Positions 7,247-15,646 of a stretch of 64,000 nt of DNA are shown here, piece after piece. The first letter of the stretch is position 1; every line of letters begins with the position of its first letter. The notes beneath the pieces were generated by a model that was given only the letters and a program-made list of their open reading frames with translations, searched no databases and had not been told where the DNA came from. The stretch lies in the NCBI GenBank assembly GCA_943372215.1, contig CALRXU020000002.1:248001-312000 (forward strand), in the 5' to 3' direction. A program made the position numbers and the translations under genes. This stretch comes from UBA6183 sp943372215. Lineage in GTDB: Bacteria > Bacteroidota > Bacteroidia > UKL13-3.

Positions 7247-9976
7247 TTGCGCAATAAGCTCTTTTATCCCATATATAAATGGTTGCCAATAGCAATGTTA
7301 TTGGTGGTAGTTTCCTGTAATCCAAACAAAAATAAGTGGTTAAATAGAAAGTGGCATACGCTTACTGGGCATTACAATGTTTATTTTAATGCAGAGCAAA
7401 AGTTTAACGATGCCATAAAAGCGTTTGAAAAGGGCAATGTGAATGATTTTAACAAAATCCTGCCTGTTTTTATTTTGCCAGACGAAGCTGCCTCAAAAGG
7501 CATAGGTGGCACCATGGACGAAGTTATTAAAAAAACTTCAGTGGCAATTCAGGCCCATAACGTGGGTGCTTATACAGATGACAGTTATCTGTTGATGGGT
7601 AAGGCCCAGTTTTATAAGGGGGACTATTTTGCTGCATTAGAAACTTTTCAATACATCAATTCAAAATACAAGGATGGAGACTTAAACCGATTGGCTACCG
7701 CATGGATAGCACTTTGTTATGATGGCTTAAAAAAAACAGGCGAGGCCGAGGCTGTTTTGGGTTTGCTAATTAATGAGATTGACCCGATAAAATTATTGGG
7801 TAAAAAAAGAACATCAGAAAAAATACAGAACAAAGCAGCAAAAATAACCAAACAGCAAAAAGCGTTTATTTATGCGACTTCGGCCCATGTTTTTATTAAA
7901 CAAGAAAAGTATAATGTAGCAGCACAGCGTTTAAAAGTAGCCTTAGACAATACCACCGTTAAGGAAGAGAAAATACGGTACAATTATATTTTGGGCCAAT
8001 TGGACTTAATAAATGACAGCATTCCCAATGCCAAGGCTCATTTTTCGAAAGTAATTAAATTACTGGCCCCTTATGATTTTGAGTTTAATGCCAATTTAAA
8101 CCTGACCAGAACTTACGACCCCAACAATAAAAGAGAGGTTAAACAGGTAAAACGTAACCTTAAACACATGCTAAGGGATGATAAAAACGAAGGTTTTTAT
8201 GACCAGGTTTATTATGAACTTGCTCGTGTTGAGCATCGTGATAACGATTTGGTAAATGCCATTAAACATTATAAACTGTCAGTAGCCAATAGCACCAAAA
8301 ATCAAAGCCAGAAAACCACCAGCTACTTGGCCTTAGGTAATATCTACCTAGATCAATCAAACTATAAACTCGGACAGGCTTATTATGATAGTGCTGCGGC
8401 TGCTATTCCTAAAGACAATAAAGACTACGAGAGGGTGCAGACCAAAAAAACGGTATTAAGTGAGTTAATTGAGAATATATTAACCATTGAGCGAGAGGAC
8501 AGTTTGCAAGAGTTAAGTAAATTAAGTAAAAGTGAATTGGAGAAAAAAGTGGATGGCTGGATATTGGCACAAAAACTTAAGAAGGATCTTGATGCAAAAA
8601 ATGAGTTAGCTAAAAAGGAACAAGAAAAACAAGCAGAGTTGAATAAACCTATTGGTGGAGGCTTAGCTGGGTTGCCAAATTTAGGTGGAGAGCAAGGGCA
8701 ATGGTATTTTTATAATCCAAGTGTATTAAATGCTGGTAAACAAGAGTTTTTTAGCGCACGCAAATGGGGCAGACGCGAAAATGAAGATTATTGGCGTATT
8801 GCAGCCAAGGAAAAGCCGAAGAGCCAGGAAGCAGAGGCTGGTGAAGGAAGCGCAAAACCAGATTCGTTAGCAGGAAAAGGAAATACCAAAGCTGGTAAAG
8901 AAGTAGCTGCTGGAAAACCCGATGTTAATGCCGAAAGGGCTGATTGGATAAAAGACATTCCTTACACAGATGAAGAAAGAAAAAAATCAACGGATAAAAT
9001 CATAGAGGCTTACTATAACCTTGGGGTGATTTACAGCGAGAAATTAAAAGACGACAAAGAGGCTATAAAAACCTACAATACTTTGTTAAATAGATTTCCT
9101 GAAAATAAGTACGAACCAGAGGTGCTGTATTATCTGTACAAATTGAATAACAATCTTAAGCAAACCGCAAAAGCCAATGAAGCCAAAGAAGTTTTAATCA
9201 AAAAATATCCGGAGAGCAACTATGCCTTGATATTACAGAATAAATCGGCTCCGAACAGTGCAGATGAGGCCAACAAAGAAATTACCAAAGCGTATGAAAA
9301 CCTATACGCACTTTACTTAAGAGGAGATTACCAAGCCACCAAACAAGGCAAAAGAGAAGCCGACAAAAAATACAGCGGAAATGCCATGCAGGCAAAATTT
9401 GATTTTTTATATGCCTTGTGTGTTGCCAAAACAGATTCACTAAGTGTATTTAAGGTAGAGTTGGAAGAAATTGTAAAGGCATACCCTAAAACAGATGTAG
9501 CCGAACAAGCCAAAGCGATATTAGATAGGATGGCTTATGTTGAAAAAAATGGCACCCAAACAAACGCAGAGGTAAAGAAGGAAGAGTTTACCTTGGAGCC
9601 GGAATTACCATGTTATTATGTTTTTGCCATCAAAGCAGAAAAGTTTGATATGAATGATTTGCTCCAAAAGATTGTTACTTATAATGACGAGTTTCACCAA
9701 TTTGAAGGGTTGCGGGCCAATACCATTTTATCTGCTGACGGCTACCAGATTATGTACGTTAGGGACTTTCCGTTGCTTGCAAAAGGTGTTGAATACATGA
9801 ATGGGCTAAATCTCACCGCATTTTATAAAACCGCAATTCCAGACCAAAGCACTTTCCAGCATTTTGTGGTATCAACAGATTATTTCAAAAAAATGTTGAA
9901 GGACAGAAAAATTGAAGCATATAATACTTATTTTAGCCAACAGTTACCTTCACTTTTAAAACAAAAAAAGCAGTGA
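7247..9976 (+). CDS. sprE: PorW/SprE-type TPR lipoprotein of the type IX secretion system
   Basis: PorW/SprE proteins are periplasmic TPR lipoproteins needed for T9SS secretion and, where present, gliding motility. The TTG start gives a lipoprotein signal MRNKLFYPIYK...LLVVVSCN with the lipidated Cys at residue 24; starting at the internal ATG (7295) would remove the charged region, so TTG is preferred. The opening KWLNRKWHTLTGHYNVYFNAEQKFNDAI is the family hallmark. Several TPR-like helical repeats follow (about residues 100-400 and 580-780), separated by a charged Lys/Glu-rich linker. The C-terminal 120 residues form the family end domain. It overlaps the PBP gene by four bases. Confidence 0.9.
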   Translation: MRNKLFYPIYKWLPIAMLLVVVSCNPNKNKWLNRKWHTLTGHYNVYFNAEQKFNDAIKAFEKGNVNDFNKILPVFILPDEAASKGIGGTMDEVIKKTSVAIQAHNVGAYTDDSYLLMGKAQFYKGDYFAALETFQYINSKYKDGDLNRLATAWIALCYDGLKKTGEAEAVLGLLINEIDPIKLLGKKRTSEKIQNKAAKITKQQKAFIYATSAHVFIKQEKYNVAAQRLKVALDNTTVKEEKIRYNYILGQLDLINDSIPNAKAHFSKVIKLLAPYDFEFNANLNLTRTYDPNNKREVKQVKRNLKHMLRDDKNEGFYDQVYYELARVEHRDNDLVNAIKHYKLSVANSTKNQSQKTTSYLALGNIYLDQSNYKLGQAYYDSAAAAIPKDNKDYERVQTKKTVLSELIENILTIEREDSLQELSKLSKSELEKKVDGWILAQKLKKDLDAKNELAKKEQEKQAELNKPIGGGLAGLPNLGGEQGQWYFYNPSVLNAGKQEFFSARKWGRRENEDYWRIAAKEKPKSQEAEAGEGSAKPDSLAGKGNTKAGKEVAAGKPDVNAERADWIKDIPYTDEERKKSTDKIIEAYYNLGVIYSEKLKDDKEAIKTYNTLLNRFPENKYEPEVLYYLYKLNNNLKQTAKANEAKEVLIKKYPESNYALILQNKSAPNSADEANKEITKAYENLYALYLRGDYQATKQGKREADKKYSGNAMQAKFDFLYALCVAKTDSLSVFKVELEEIVKAYPKTDVAEQAKAILDRMAYVEKNGTQTNAEVKKEEFTLEPELPCYYVFAIKAEKFDMNDLLQKIVTYNDEFHQFEGLRANTILSADGYQIMYVRDFPLLAKGVEYMNGLNLTAFYKTAIPDQSTFQHFVVSTDYFKKMLKDRKIEAYNTYFSQQLPSLLKQKKQ

Positions 9977-12177
9977 GTTTTGCCAATTACTTTATTAAAA
10001 ATCCATACATGAAATGGTTAAAATGGGTGTGGATTATTACTTTAGGAGGGTTGTTGAGTTTTGCATTATTGGTATTAACCGTAAGCTGGGGCTGGTTTGG
10101 TGAGCTTCCCGCACTCGAAGAATTGGAAAACCCTAAAACATATTTAGCTTCCGAAATTTATGCAGAAGATGGGGTGGTGCTTGGAAAGTATTACCTGCAA
10201 AACCGTTCAAATATTGCTTTTACGGAAATAAGCCCCAACCTGGTAAATGCCCTCGTGGCCACGGAGGATGTTCGCTTTTACGACCATTCGGGTATAGATT
10301 TTAGGCGTTTTGCAAGTGCTGTATTGTTTTTAGGAACGCGTGGAGGTGCCAGCACCATTTCACAACAATTGGCAAAAAACCTATTTCCACGAAAAAGATT
10401 TAATAACGTATTTAATAAGGCCACAACCAAATTAAGGGAGTGGATTACGGCAGTGCGCATTGAAGAAAGATACACCAAGGATGAAATCATGACCATGTAT
10501 TTTAACACGGTGGAGTTTGGTGGAAACTCATTTGGGATAAGTAGTGCTGCAAAAACTTTTTTTAATAAGTCGGCAAAAGATTTAAATGAGGAGGAAGCAG
10601 CCTTATTGGTGGGAATGTTAAAAGCACCAACCAAATACAGTCCGGTAAGGAATCCTGTAAATGCATTAAACAGGCGAAATACCGTATTAAACCAAATGCG
10701 CAAATACGATTTCATTACCCGCGAAGCATACGATACCCTATCAAAAAAAACAATTGAATTGCAGTACAGCGAGGAAAACCACAACGAAGGACTAGCTCCG
10801 TATTTTAGGGAGCATTTGCGCGGGGAATTGTTAACGTGGTGCGAAGAGAACGGCTATAACCTCTACAAAGACGGGCTTAAAATTTATACCACTATAAACA
10901 GCAAGTTGCAAACCATGGCTGAAGAAAGCGTAAAAACGCACACCCAGTTTATGCAGGCAAAGTTTTATGAGCATTGGAAGGGAAGAGACCCTTGGGGGCA
11001 GTTTAATGAAGTGGTTATTTCTGGCATGAAACGAAGCGACCGCTACCGTTTATTAAAACAATCAGGGCTTTCTGAAGCTGAAATATTAAAGGTGTTTAAC
11101 ACACGGGTTAAAATGAAAGTATTTACTTACACCCGTGGCGAAGTGGATACCATCATGACCCCAATGGACTCCATTAAATTTTATAAATATTTTATGCAAG
11201 CGGGCTTAATGAGCATGGATCCCTCAACCGGTCATATTAAAGCATGGGTTGGCGGTATTAACCACAAACATTTTCAATACGACCATGTAAACATCAAAGC
11301 CAAACGCCAAGTTGGCTCTACGTTTAAACCTATTGTATATACTTTAGCTATTGATAATGGATGGAGTCCTTGCTACAAAGTGCCCAACCAGCGGGTGGTG
11401 TTTGAAGATTATGAAAATTACTCGCCTGATAATGCTGATGACAAATACAACGACCCTGAAATGACCTTGTTTAAAGGATTGCAGTTGTCCATTAACAATA
11501 TTGTGATGCAGGTGATGAAACAATTGGGTCCAAGTGCGCCAAACAGCGTAATTGAATTGGCCCGCAAAATGGGTATACAAAGCGATTTACCGCCTTACCC
11601 TTCTATTGCTTTAGGTGTGGCTGATATTAGTGTGTACGAAATGGTAGGAGCATTTAGCACTTATGCCAATAAAGGTGTTTGGACAGAGCCTGTTTACCTC
11701 ACGCGTATTGAAGATAAAAACGGGAATGTAATCCGTGAAATTGTTCCTAAAAAGGTAGAAGCCATGAGTGAGCAAACGGCATATATTATGGAGAAGATGT
11801 TGGAGCGAGTAACGGCTCATGGTACTGCTGCTAAAGTAAAGTATTTGTACCAAGTACCCGGAGCAGTTGGTGGCAAAACTGGCACTACACAAAATTACAG
11901 CGATGGCTGGTTTATTGGCATTACCCCACACTTGGCTACTGGTATTTGGACAGGTTTTGAAGATCGAGCCATTCACTTTAGGAGCATGAGTTTGGGTAGC
12001 GGCAGTGCCATGGCCATGCCCATATTTGGTACATTTATGAAAAATGCGCTCAGCGATACCTCCATTGTAAAAGTGGACCAATTTTGGCAAAGCCCTTCCA
12101 AGCCTTTGAGTGTAGAAATTAACTGCGATAATTACCAAGTTAATGACCCTAAAAAATTAGAGTTGATAGAGGAATAA
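9973..12177 (+). CDS. class A penicillin-binding protein 1A (transglycosylase/transpeptidase)
   Basis: It polymerises and cross-links peptidoglycan. After one membrane helix (about residues 15-38) the GT51 domain carries the catalytic Glu98 in TEDVRFYDHSG and the GASTISQQLAKN motif. The transpeptidase domain has the active Ser449 in STFK, S506-I-N508 and K635-T-G637, so all motifs are intact. The GTG start overlaps the porW stop as GTGA, which indicates coupled translation; an ATG at 10009 is an alternative. The pairing with porW and a nearby bactofilin suggests co-ordination of secretion and wall growth. Confidence 0.95.
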   Translation: MSFANYFIKNPYMKWLKWVWIITLGGLLSFALLVLTVSWGWFGELPALEELENPKTYLASEIYAEDGVVLGKYYLQNRSNIAFTEISPNLVNALVATEDVRFYDHSGIDFRRFASAVLFLGTRGGASTISQQLAKNLFPRKRFNNVFNKATTKLREWITAVRIEERYTKDEIMTMYFNTVEFGGNSFGISSAAKTFFNKSAKDLNEEEAALLVGMLKAPTKYSPVRNPVNALNRRNTVLNQMRKYDFITREAYDTLSKKTIELQYSEENHNEGLAPYFREHLRGELLTWCEENGYNLYKDGLKIYTTINSKLQTMAEESVKTHTQFMQAKFYEHWKGRDPWGQFNEVVISGMKRSDRYRLLKQSGLSEAEILKVFNTRVKMKVFTYTRGEVDTIMTPMDSIKFYKYFMQAGLMSMDPSTGHIKAWVGGINHKHFQYDHVNIKAKRQVGSTFKPIVYTLAIDNGWSPCYKVPNQRVVFEDYENYSPDNADDKYNDPEMTLFKGLQLSINNIVMQVMKQLGPSAPNSVIELARKMGIQSDLPPYPSIALGVADISVYEMVGAFSTYANKGVWTEPVYLTRIEDKNGNVIREIVPKKVEAMSEQTAYIMEKMLERVTAHGTAAKVKYLYQVPGAVGGKTGTTQNYSDGWFIGITPHLATGIWTGFEDRAIHFRSMSLGSGSAMAMPIFGTFMKNALSDTSIVKVDQFWQSPSKPLSVEINCDNYQVNDPKKLELIEE

Positions 12178-12179
12178 AT

Positions 12180-12401
12180 ATGCAGTTGGGAATTTACCGC
12201 CACTACAAAGGCAAACAATATGAAGTAATCGGCATTGCGCACCACAGCGAAACGCTTGAGGAATTAGTGGTGTATAAAGCCTTGTATGAAAGCCCTGATT
12301 ATGGTTATGGTGCAATTTGGGTTAGGCCACGCGCCATGTTTGAAGAAGATGTGATGGTTGATGGTGTGCAACAAAAGCGGTTTCAGTTGGAATCCGCATA
12401 A
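12180..12401 (+). CDS. DUF1653 protein
   Basis: This 73-residue protein is a complete DUF1653 domain: G.YRHYKGKQYEVIGIAHHSETLEELVVYKALY at the start and the IWVRPRAMFEEDV ending typical of the family. The function is unknown; such domains also occur fused to enzymes. It starts 2 bases after the PBP stop and is therefore the last gene of that transcript. Its end lies 3 bases from the convergent haemoglobin gene, so no separate terminator fits between them. Confidence 0.9.
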   Translation: MQLGIYRHYKGKQYEVIGIAHHSETLEELVVYKALYESPDYGYGAIWVRPRAMFEEDVMVDGVQQKRFQLESA

Positions 12402-12404
12402 CCA

Positions 12405-12773
12405 TCACTTCATTGATTCCAGTTTGTGTGAAAAAATCAACCCAATGTTGTTGGCCCTTTCTTTAGCCAATGTAGCTACCTCGCCTTCAAACAATGCATC
12501 TACCGTTTTGCCAAATAAAGCCACCCATTGCTCAAAGTGAGGAAAGCCAATCCCTAACCCCACATGTTTATCAAACGGACTGCCATTGTAGTTTTGGGTT
12601 TGTAAAAGCAAAGTTCCCCAAAAGCGGTACATTTTCTCTAAGTGTATGGGCCATTTATCATCTGCAATGCGTTGGGCAAAAACAGGTGCTAATAACGCAT
12701 CTTGTTTAATGTTTTCGTAAAAGGTATCTACCAGTAATTTTATATCATCAGCATGTGCAATATCGTGTTTCAT
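12405..12773 (-). CDS. group III truncated haemoglobin
   Basis: This is a haem protein of the 2/2 globin fold, likely involved in O2 or NO chemistry. The ATG at 12773 (MKHDIAHADDIKLLVDTFY) is chosen because the longer frame to 12845 would run into the upstream glycosyltransferase gene and adds non-globin residues. The 122-residue protein shows group III features: FYENIKQDALLAPVF at helix A/B, W-x-x-H-L-E-K-M-Y-R-F-W, and the proximal His in FPHFEQWVALF. A 12-bp FNR-like palindrome sits just upstream and may control it. Confidence 0.92.
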   Translation of the reverse strand: MKHDIAHADDIKLLVDTFYENIKQDALLAPVFAQRIADDKWPIHLEKMYRFWGTLLLQTQNYNGSPFDKHVGLGIGFPHFEQWVALFGKTVDALFEGEVATLAKERANNIGLIFSHKLESMK

Positions 12774-12810
12774 GTTGCTCAAACTTACTGTAAAATAAAG
12801 GCCGCAGCAA

Positions 12811-12822
12811 TGATAATTATCA
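12811..12822. promoter_or_regulatory. FNR/CRP-like palindrome upstream of the haemoglobin gene
   Basis: TGATAATTATCA is a perfect 12-bp palindrome with the core TGAT-N4-ATCA of FNR-type boxes. It ends 38 bases upstream of the haemoglobin start and overlaps the stop codon of the glycosyltransferase gene. Haemoglobin genes are often under CRP/FNR-family (including HcpR-type) control. The assignment rests on pattern and position only. Confidence 0.35.
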
Positions 12823-13803
12823 CACCTCATTAGCGGCCTGTGCAATGGCCGTTATGGGTTGCATATTCATGCAATTAAAATGTTTTTTAGGGCATTGTTT
12901 AAAGCCTATTTTAGAGCAGGGCCTGCAATTCAGGTGTTGCACTTCAAATTGGTTGTTTTTAATGGCCGCGTTTCCATAGTAAGGTGTCATGCCAAATGCA
13001 GGAATGGTATTACCCCAAATAGAAATAATTTCTTTTTTAAGAGCAGCAGCAATATGCATCAACCCTGTATCGTGCGTGATTATTTTTGTGGCTTTGCTCA
13101 CCACATAAGCAGATTGGTGCAGGGAGAGTTTACCGCAGAGGTTAATGACTGTTTTATTGGTTTGTTTTAAAATTTCGTTTCCTGTTTCTGCATCTTCTTT
13201 ACCACCAAGCAACACAATAGGAAGACTTATTCCTTTTAATAGGGTTATAATTTTATCTGTTGGTAAGCGTTTGGTGGCATGTTGGCCCCCAATGGCAAAT
13301 GCCACATATTTTTCCATGGGAACGGCCTCTTCCATATTCCACTCTTGCAACAAGGAATGCGGAAAAAAGTAATCCAGTCCTTGCCCATCAGCTACCACAC
13401 CGAAGCTGCTTAACGTATCCAAATAGCGGTCAACAATATGTACGTGGGGCAGCATAAATTGTTTGGTTTGAACCACTAGGGCTTTTTCAATATTGAGTTT
13501 ATTAAAGCTAAAAGCAGGTACATCAATTACACTTTTTATAATGCGTGTACGAAGGTTGTTGTGTAAATCAATAATATAATCAAACCCCAGTTGTTTTAGC
13601 TCAGCCACCTTTTGCAATAAGGGTTTATCCAGCACGTGTACTTGTTTAATGTATGGGTTATGCGTGAGTAAAGTGGCGTAAGCTGGTTTGGTTAAGTAAT
13701 GAATTTCAGCGGTGGGGTATTGCAGTTTTAAGCAACGCACAACGGGTGTGGTTAGCACAATATCACCAATGGAACTAAAACGTATAATGAGGAATTTTGT
13801 CAA
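12820..13803 (-). CDS. glycosyltransferase family 9 (heptosyltransferase-like)
   Basis: It probably transfers a heptose or similar sugar to lipopolysaccharide core. The 327-residue protein has the GT9 two-domain pattern: N-terminal FLIIRFSSIGDIVLTTPVVRCLK, and C-terminal AFAIGGQHATKRLP...IVLLGGKEDAETGNEIL, then HDTGLMHIAAALKKEIISIWGNTIPAFGM near residues 240-270. A Cys-rich tail (LNCRPCSKIGFKQCPKKHFNCM) is common in Bacteroidota members. It ends just before the haemoglobin gene in the same direction. Confidence 0.93.
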   Translation of the reverse strand: MTKFLIIRFSSIGDIVLTTPVVRCLKLQYPTAEIHYLTKPAYATLLTHNPYIKQVHVLDKPLLQKVAELKQLGFDYIIDLHNNLRTRIIKSVIDVPAFSFNKLNIEKALVVQTKQFMLPHVHIVDRYLDTLSSFGVVADGQGLDYFFPHSLLQEWNMEEAVPMEKYVAFAIGGQHATKRLPTDKIITLLKGISLPIVLLGGKEDAETGNEILKQTNKTVINLCGKLSLHQSAYVVSKATKIITHDTGLMHIAAALKKEIISIWGNTIPAFGMTPYYGNAAIKNNQFEVQHLNCRPCSKIGFKQCPKKHFNCMNMQPITAIAQAANEV

Positions 13804-13865
13804 AATATCAATACAATAATAACATAAATTACCATGCGCCTTGTAAGCAAATTACATGGAATAAA

Positions 13866-15545
13866 CTACTTGGGCTTTTTGTGTGTAAAATAGGATTCAA
13901 TTTCTGATAAGCCCATGGCATTTAAACACATCTCTTTATACAAGCCGCCTTTACGGGCTACACAAACGCCATAATACATATCATGGTAACCTTTTGTATG
14001 GTGTGCATCTGGGTTAATGCTCAGTTTTACGCCTTTGTTCAAAGCATAATCAATGTGCCGCCAATCCAAGTCCAATCGGTAGGGGTGTGCATTGATTTCA
14101 ATCACCACATTGTTGGCTGCGCATGCATCAATCATTTTTTTGTGGTCAACGGGATAACCTTCCCGCATCAATAACAATCGCCCTGTTGGATGCCCCAATA
14201 TGGTGGTGTATGGATTTTCAATGGCTTTAAGCAGCCTGCCCATGGCTTTTTCCTCAGTCATTTTAAGGTTGCTGTGTACACTGGCTACAATAAAATCAAA
14301 AGTAGCCAATACGTCATTGGAGTAATCCAAATTGCCATCACCCAATATATCACATTCAATACCTTTAAAAATTTTAAAAGGCCATAGTTGTTTGTTTAAA
14401 ATTTCAATTTCTGCATGTTGCTTAATAATCTCCTCTTCCTTAAGTCCGCCAGCATATTGTGCGGCTTTGCTGTGATCACAAATGCCTAGGTATTCATAGC
14501 CCAATTCCTTGCAGTAGTTGGCCATTTCAGCAAGGGTGTTTAAACCATCGGAGTAGGTGCTGTGGTTGTGTAAAATGCCTTTCAGGTCGCTGAGTTCAAT
14601 AAGCTTGGGCAACTTATTTTGCACAGCTAAATTTACCTCATTTAATCCTTCCCGCATTTCAGGTTCTATGTACGGAATGTTTACACTTGTGTAAATAGCA
14701 TCTTCTGAGGCTGCGTTGTTAAAAGAAAAATCGGGTTTTAAGTTTTTTAGCAACTGAAGGTGTGCCGCAGTGGCGGTGGTTTCAAACAAAGTGGTGTAAA
14801 ACTCATCATCACTGCAAAAATACACCCGCACGGGGATGTTTTGGTTGATGGTAAAGGTAATGTCCAAGGCATTTAATTCAAGCTGTTCAGGCGATAATCT
14901 TTCATCAATGTATTGCGCCAATTCTTGTTCATCGCCATAAATGGCAACGCACACTTCAATCACTTCAATCACTTCACACTTTCGCCTCAAAGCCCCTGTT
15001 AAACTTACGTTGGTTGCACCATCAAATGCATTAAATGCATCTACCAGTTGGTTGGCAAGCTCTTCTACTTTGGCGTAATGAAATTTATGGGTATTGGCAA
15101 AAATAAATTCAATGCTTTGTTTTACACTTTCTTGTGTTTTTAACCCGAAGCCTTTTGCCTGGGCTAAACGGTTTTCATTGCAGGCGTACAATAACTCTCC
15201 AATGCTTTCTATGCCCAATTGTTGCCAGATGTAAGCAATTTTTTTAGGGCCAATGCCTTTAACTGCAAATAATTGTTGTACACCTAATGGAGTATCTTGT
15301 TCCATTTGTTGCAACTCATCAAACGTGCCTGTTGTACTCAGTTGAAATACTTTGGCGGCAACACTTTTACCCACTCCTTCAATTTTTTCAAGCTCTGCAA
15401 TGCTTTTACCTGCAAGGGGTTCCAGTAACTTATCAATTCTAAAAGAGGCCGCAGCGTATGATTTTATTTTAAATGGATTGCCATTGTGCAACTCACTTAA
15501 ATCAGCATACCATTTTAGTTTTTCGGCAATCTGCTCATTCGTCAT
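13866..15545 (-). CDS. polX: PolX-family protein with intact PHP domain and degenerate polymerase site
   Basis: Canonical PolX combines a family X DNA polymerase with a PHP 3'-5' exonuclease for base excision repair. Here the N-terminal 8-kDa-like region and helix-hairpin-helices (IEGVGKSVAAKV, VKGIGPKKIAYI) are present. The nucleotidyltransferase signature reads TGALRRKCEVIEVIEV: aligned to GS.RRG....GD.D, the two Asp fall on Val195 and Glu197, and the third on about Arg240. The PHP domain keeps HNHSTYSDG (326-334), CDHS, GIECD, ASVHSN, GHPTGR and NPDAHH. So nuclease activity is likely but polymerase activity doubtful. The ATG at 15545 is preferred to the one 13 codons upstream because it gives the family N-terminus. 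Confidence 0.9.
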   Translation of the reverse strand: MTNEQIAEKLKWYADLSELHNGNPFKIKSYAAASFRIDKLLEPLAGKSIAELEKIEGVGKSVAAKVFQLSTTGTFDELQQMEQDTPLGVQQLFAVKGIGPKKIAYIWQQLGIESIGELLYACNENRLAQAKGFGLKTQESVKQSIEFIFANTHKFHYAKVEELANQLVDAFNAFDGATNVSLTGALRRKCEVIEVIEVCVAIYGDEQELAQYIDERLSPEQLELNALDITFTINQNIPVRVYFCSDDEFYTTLFETTATAAHLQLLKNLKPDFSFNNAASEDAIYTSVNIPYIEPEMREGLNEVNLAVQNKLPKLIELSDLKGILHNHSTYSDGLNTLAEMANYCKELGYEYLGICDHSKAAQYAGGLKEEEIIKQHAEIEILNKQLWPFKIFKGIECDILGDGNLDYSNDVLATFDFIVASVHSNLKMTEEKAMGRLLKAIENPYTTILGHPTGRLLLMREGYPVDHKKMIDACAANNVVIEINAHPYRLDLDWRHIDYALNKGVKLSINPDAHHTKGYHDMYYGVCVARKGGLYKEMCLNAMGLSEIESYFTHKKPK

Positions 15546-15646
15546 AGATTCAAAAATAACATTTCTTGCATGAGATAATAACAATAAGGAACTAATGTTT
15601 TTAAGTTGGCAATTTGTGCCTAAACATACTGAATCATTTATTGAAG

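Noticed and set aside
10278..10784. Minus-strand ORF of 168 codons inside the PBP gene
   Set aside because: It lies wholly within the well-supported plus-strand PBP, whose motifs are all intact; no start signal or family pattern.
11611..12138. Minus-strand ORF of 175 codons inside the PBP gene
   Set aside because: It is a shadow of the transpeptidase domain in the opposite strand, with no recognisable feature.
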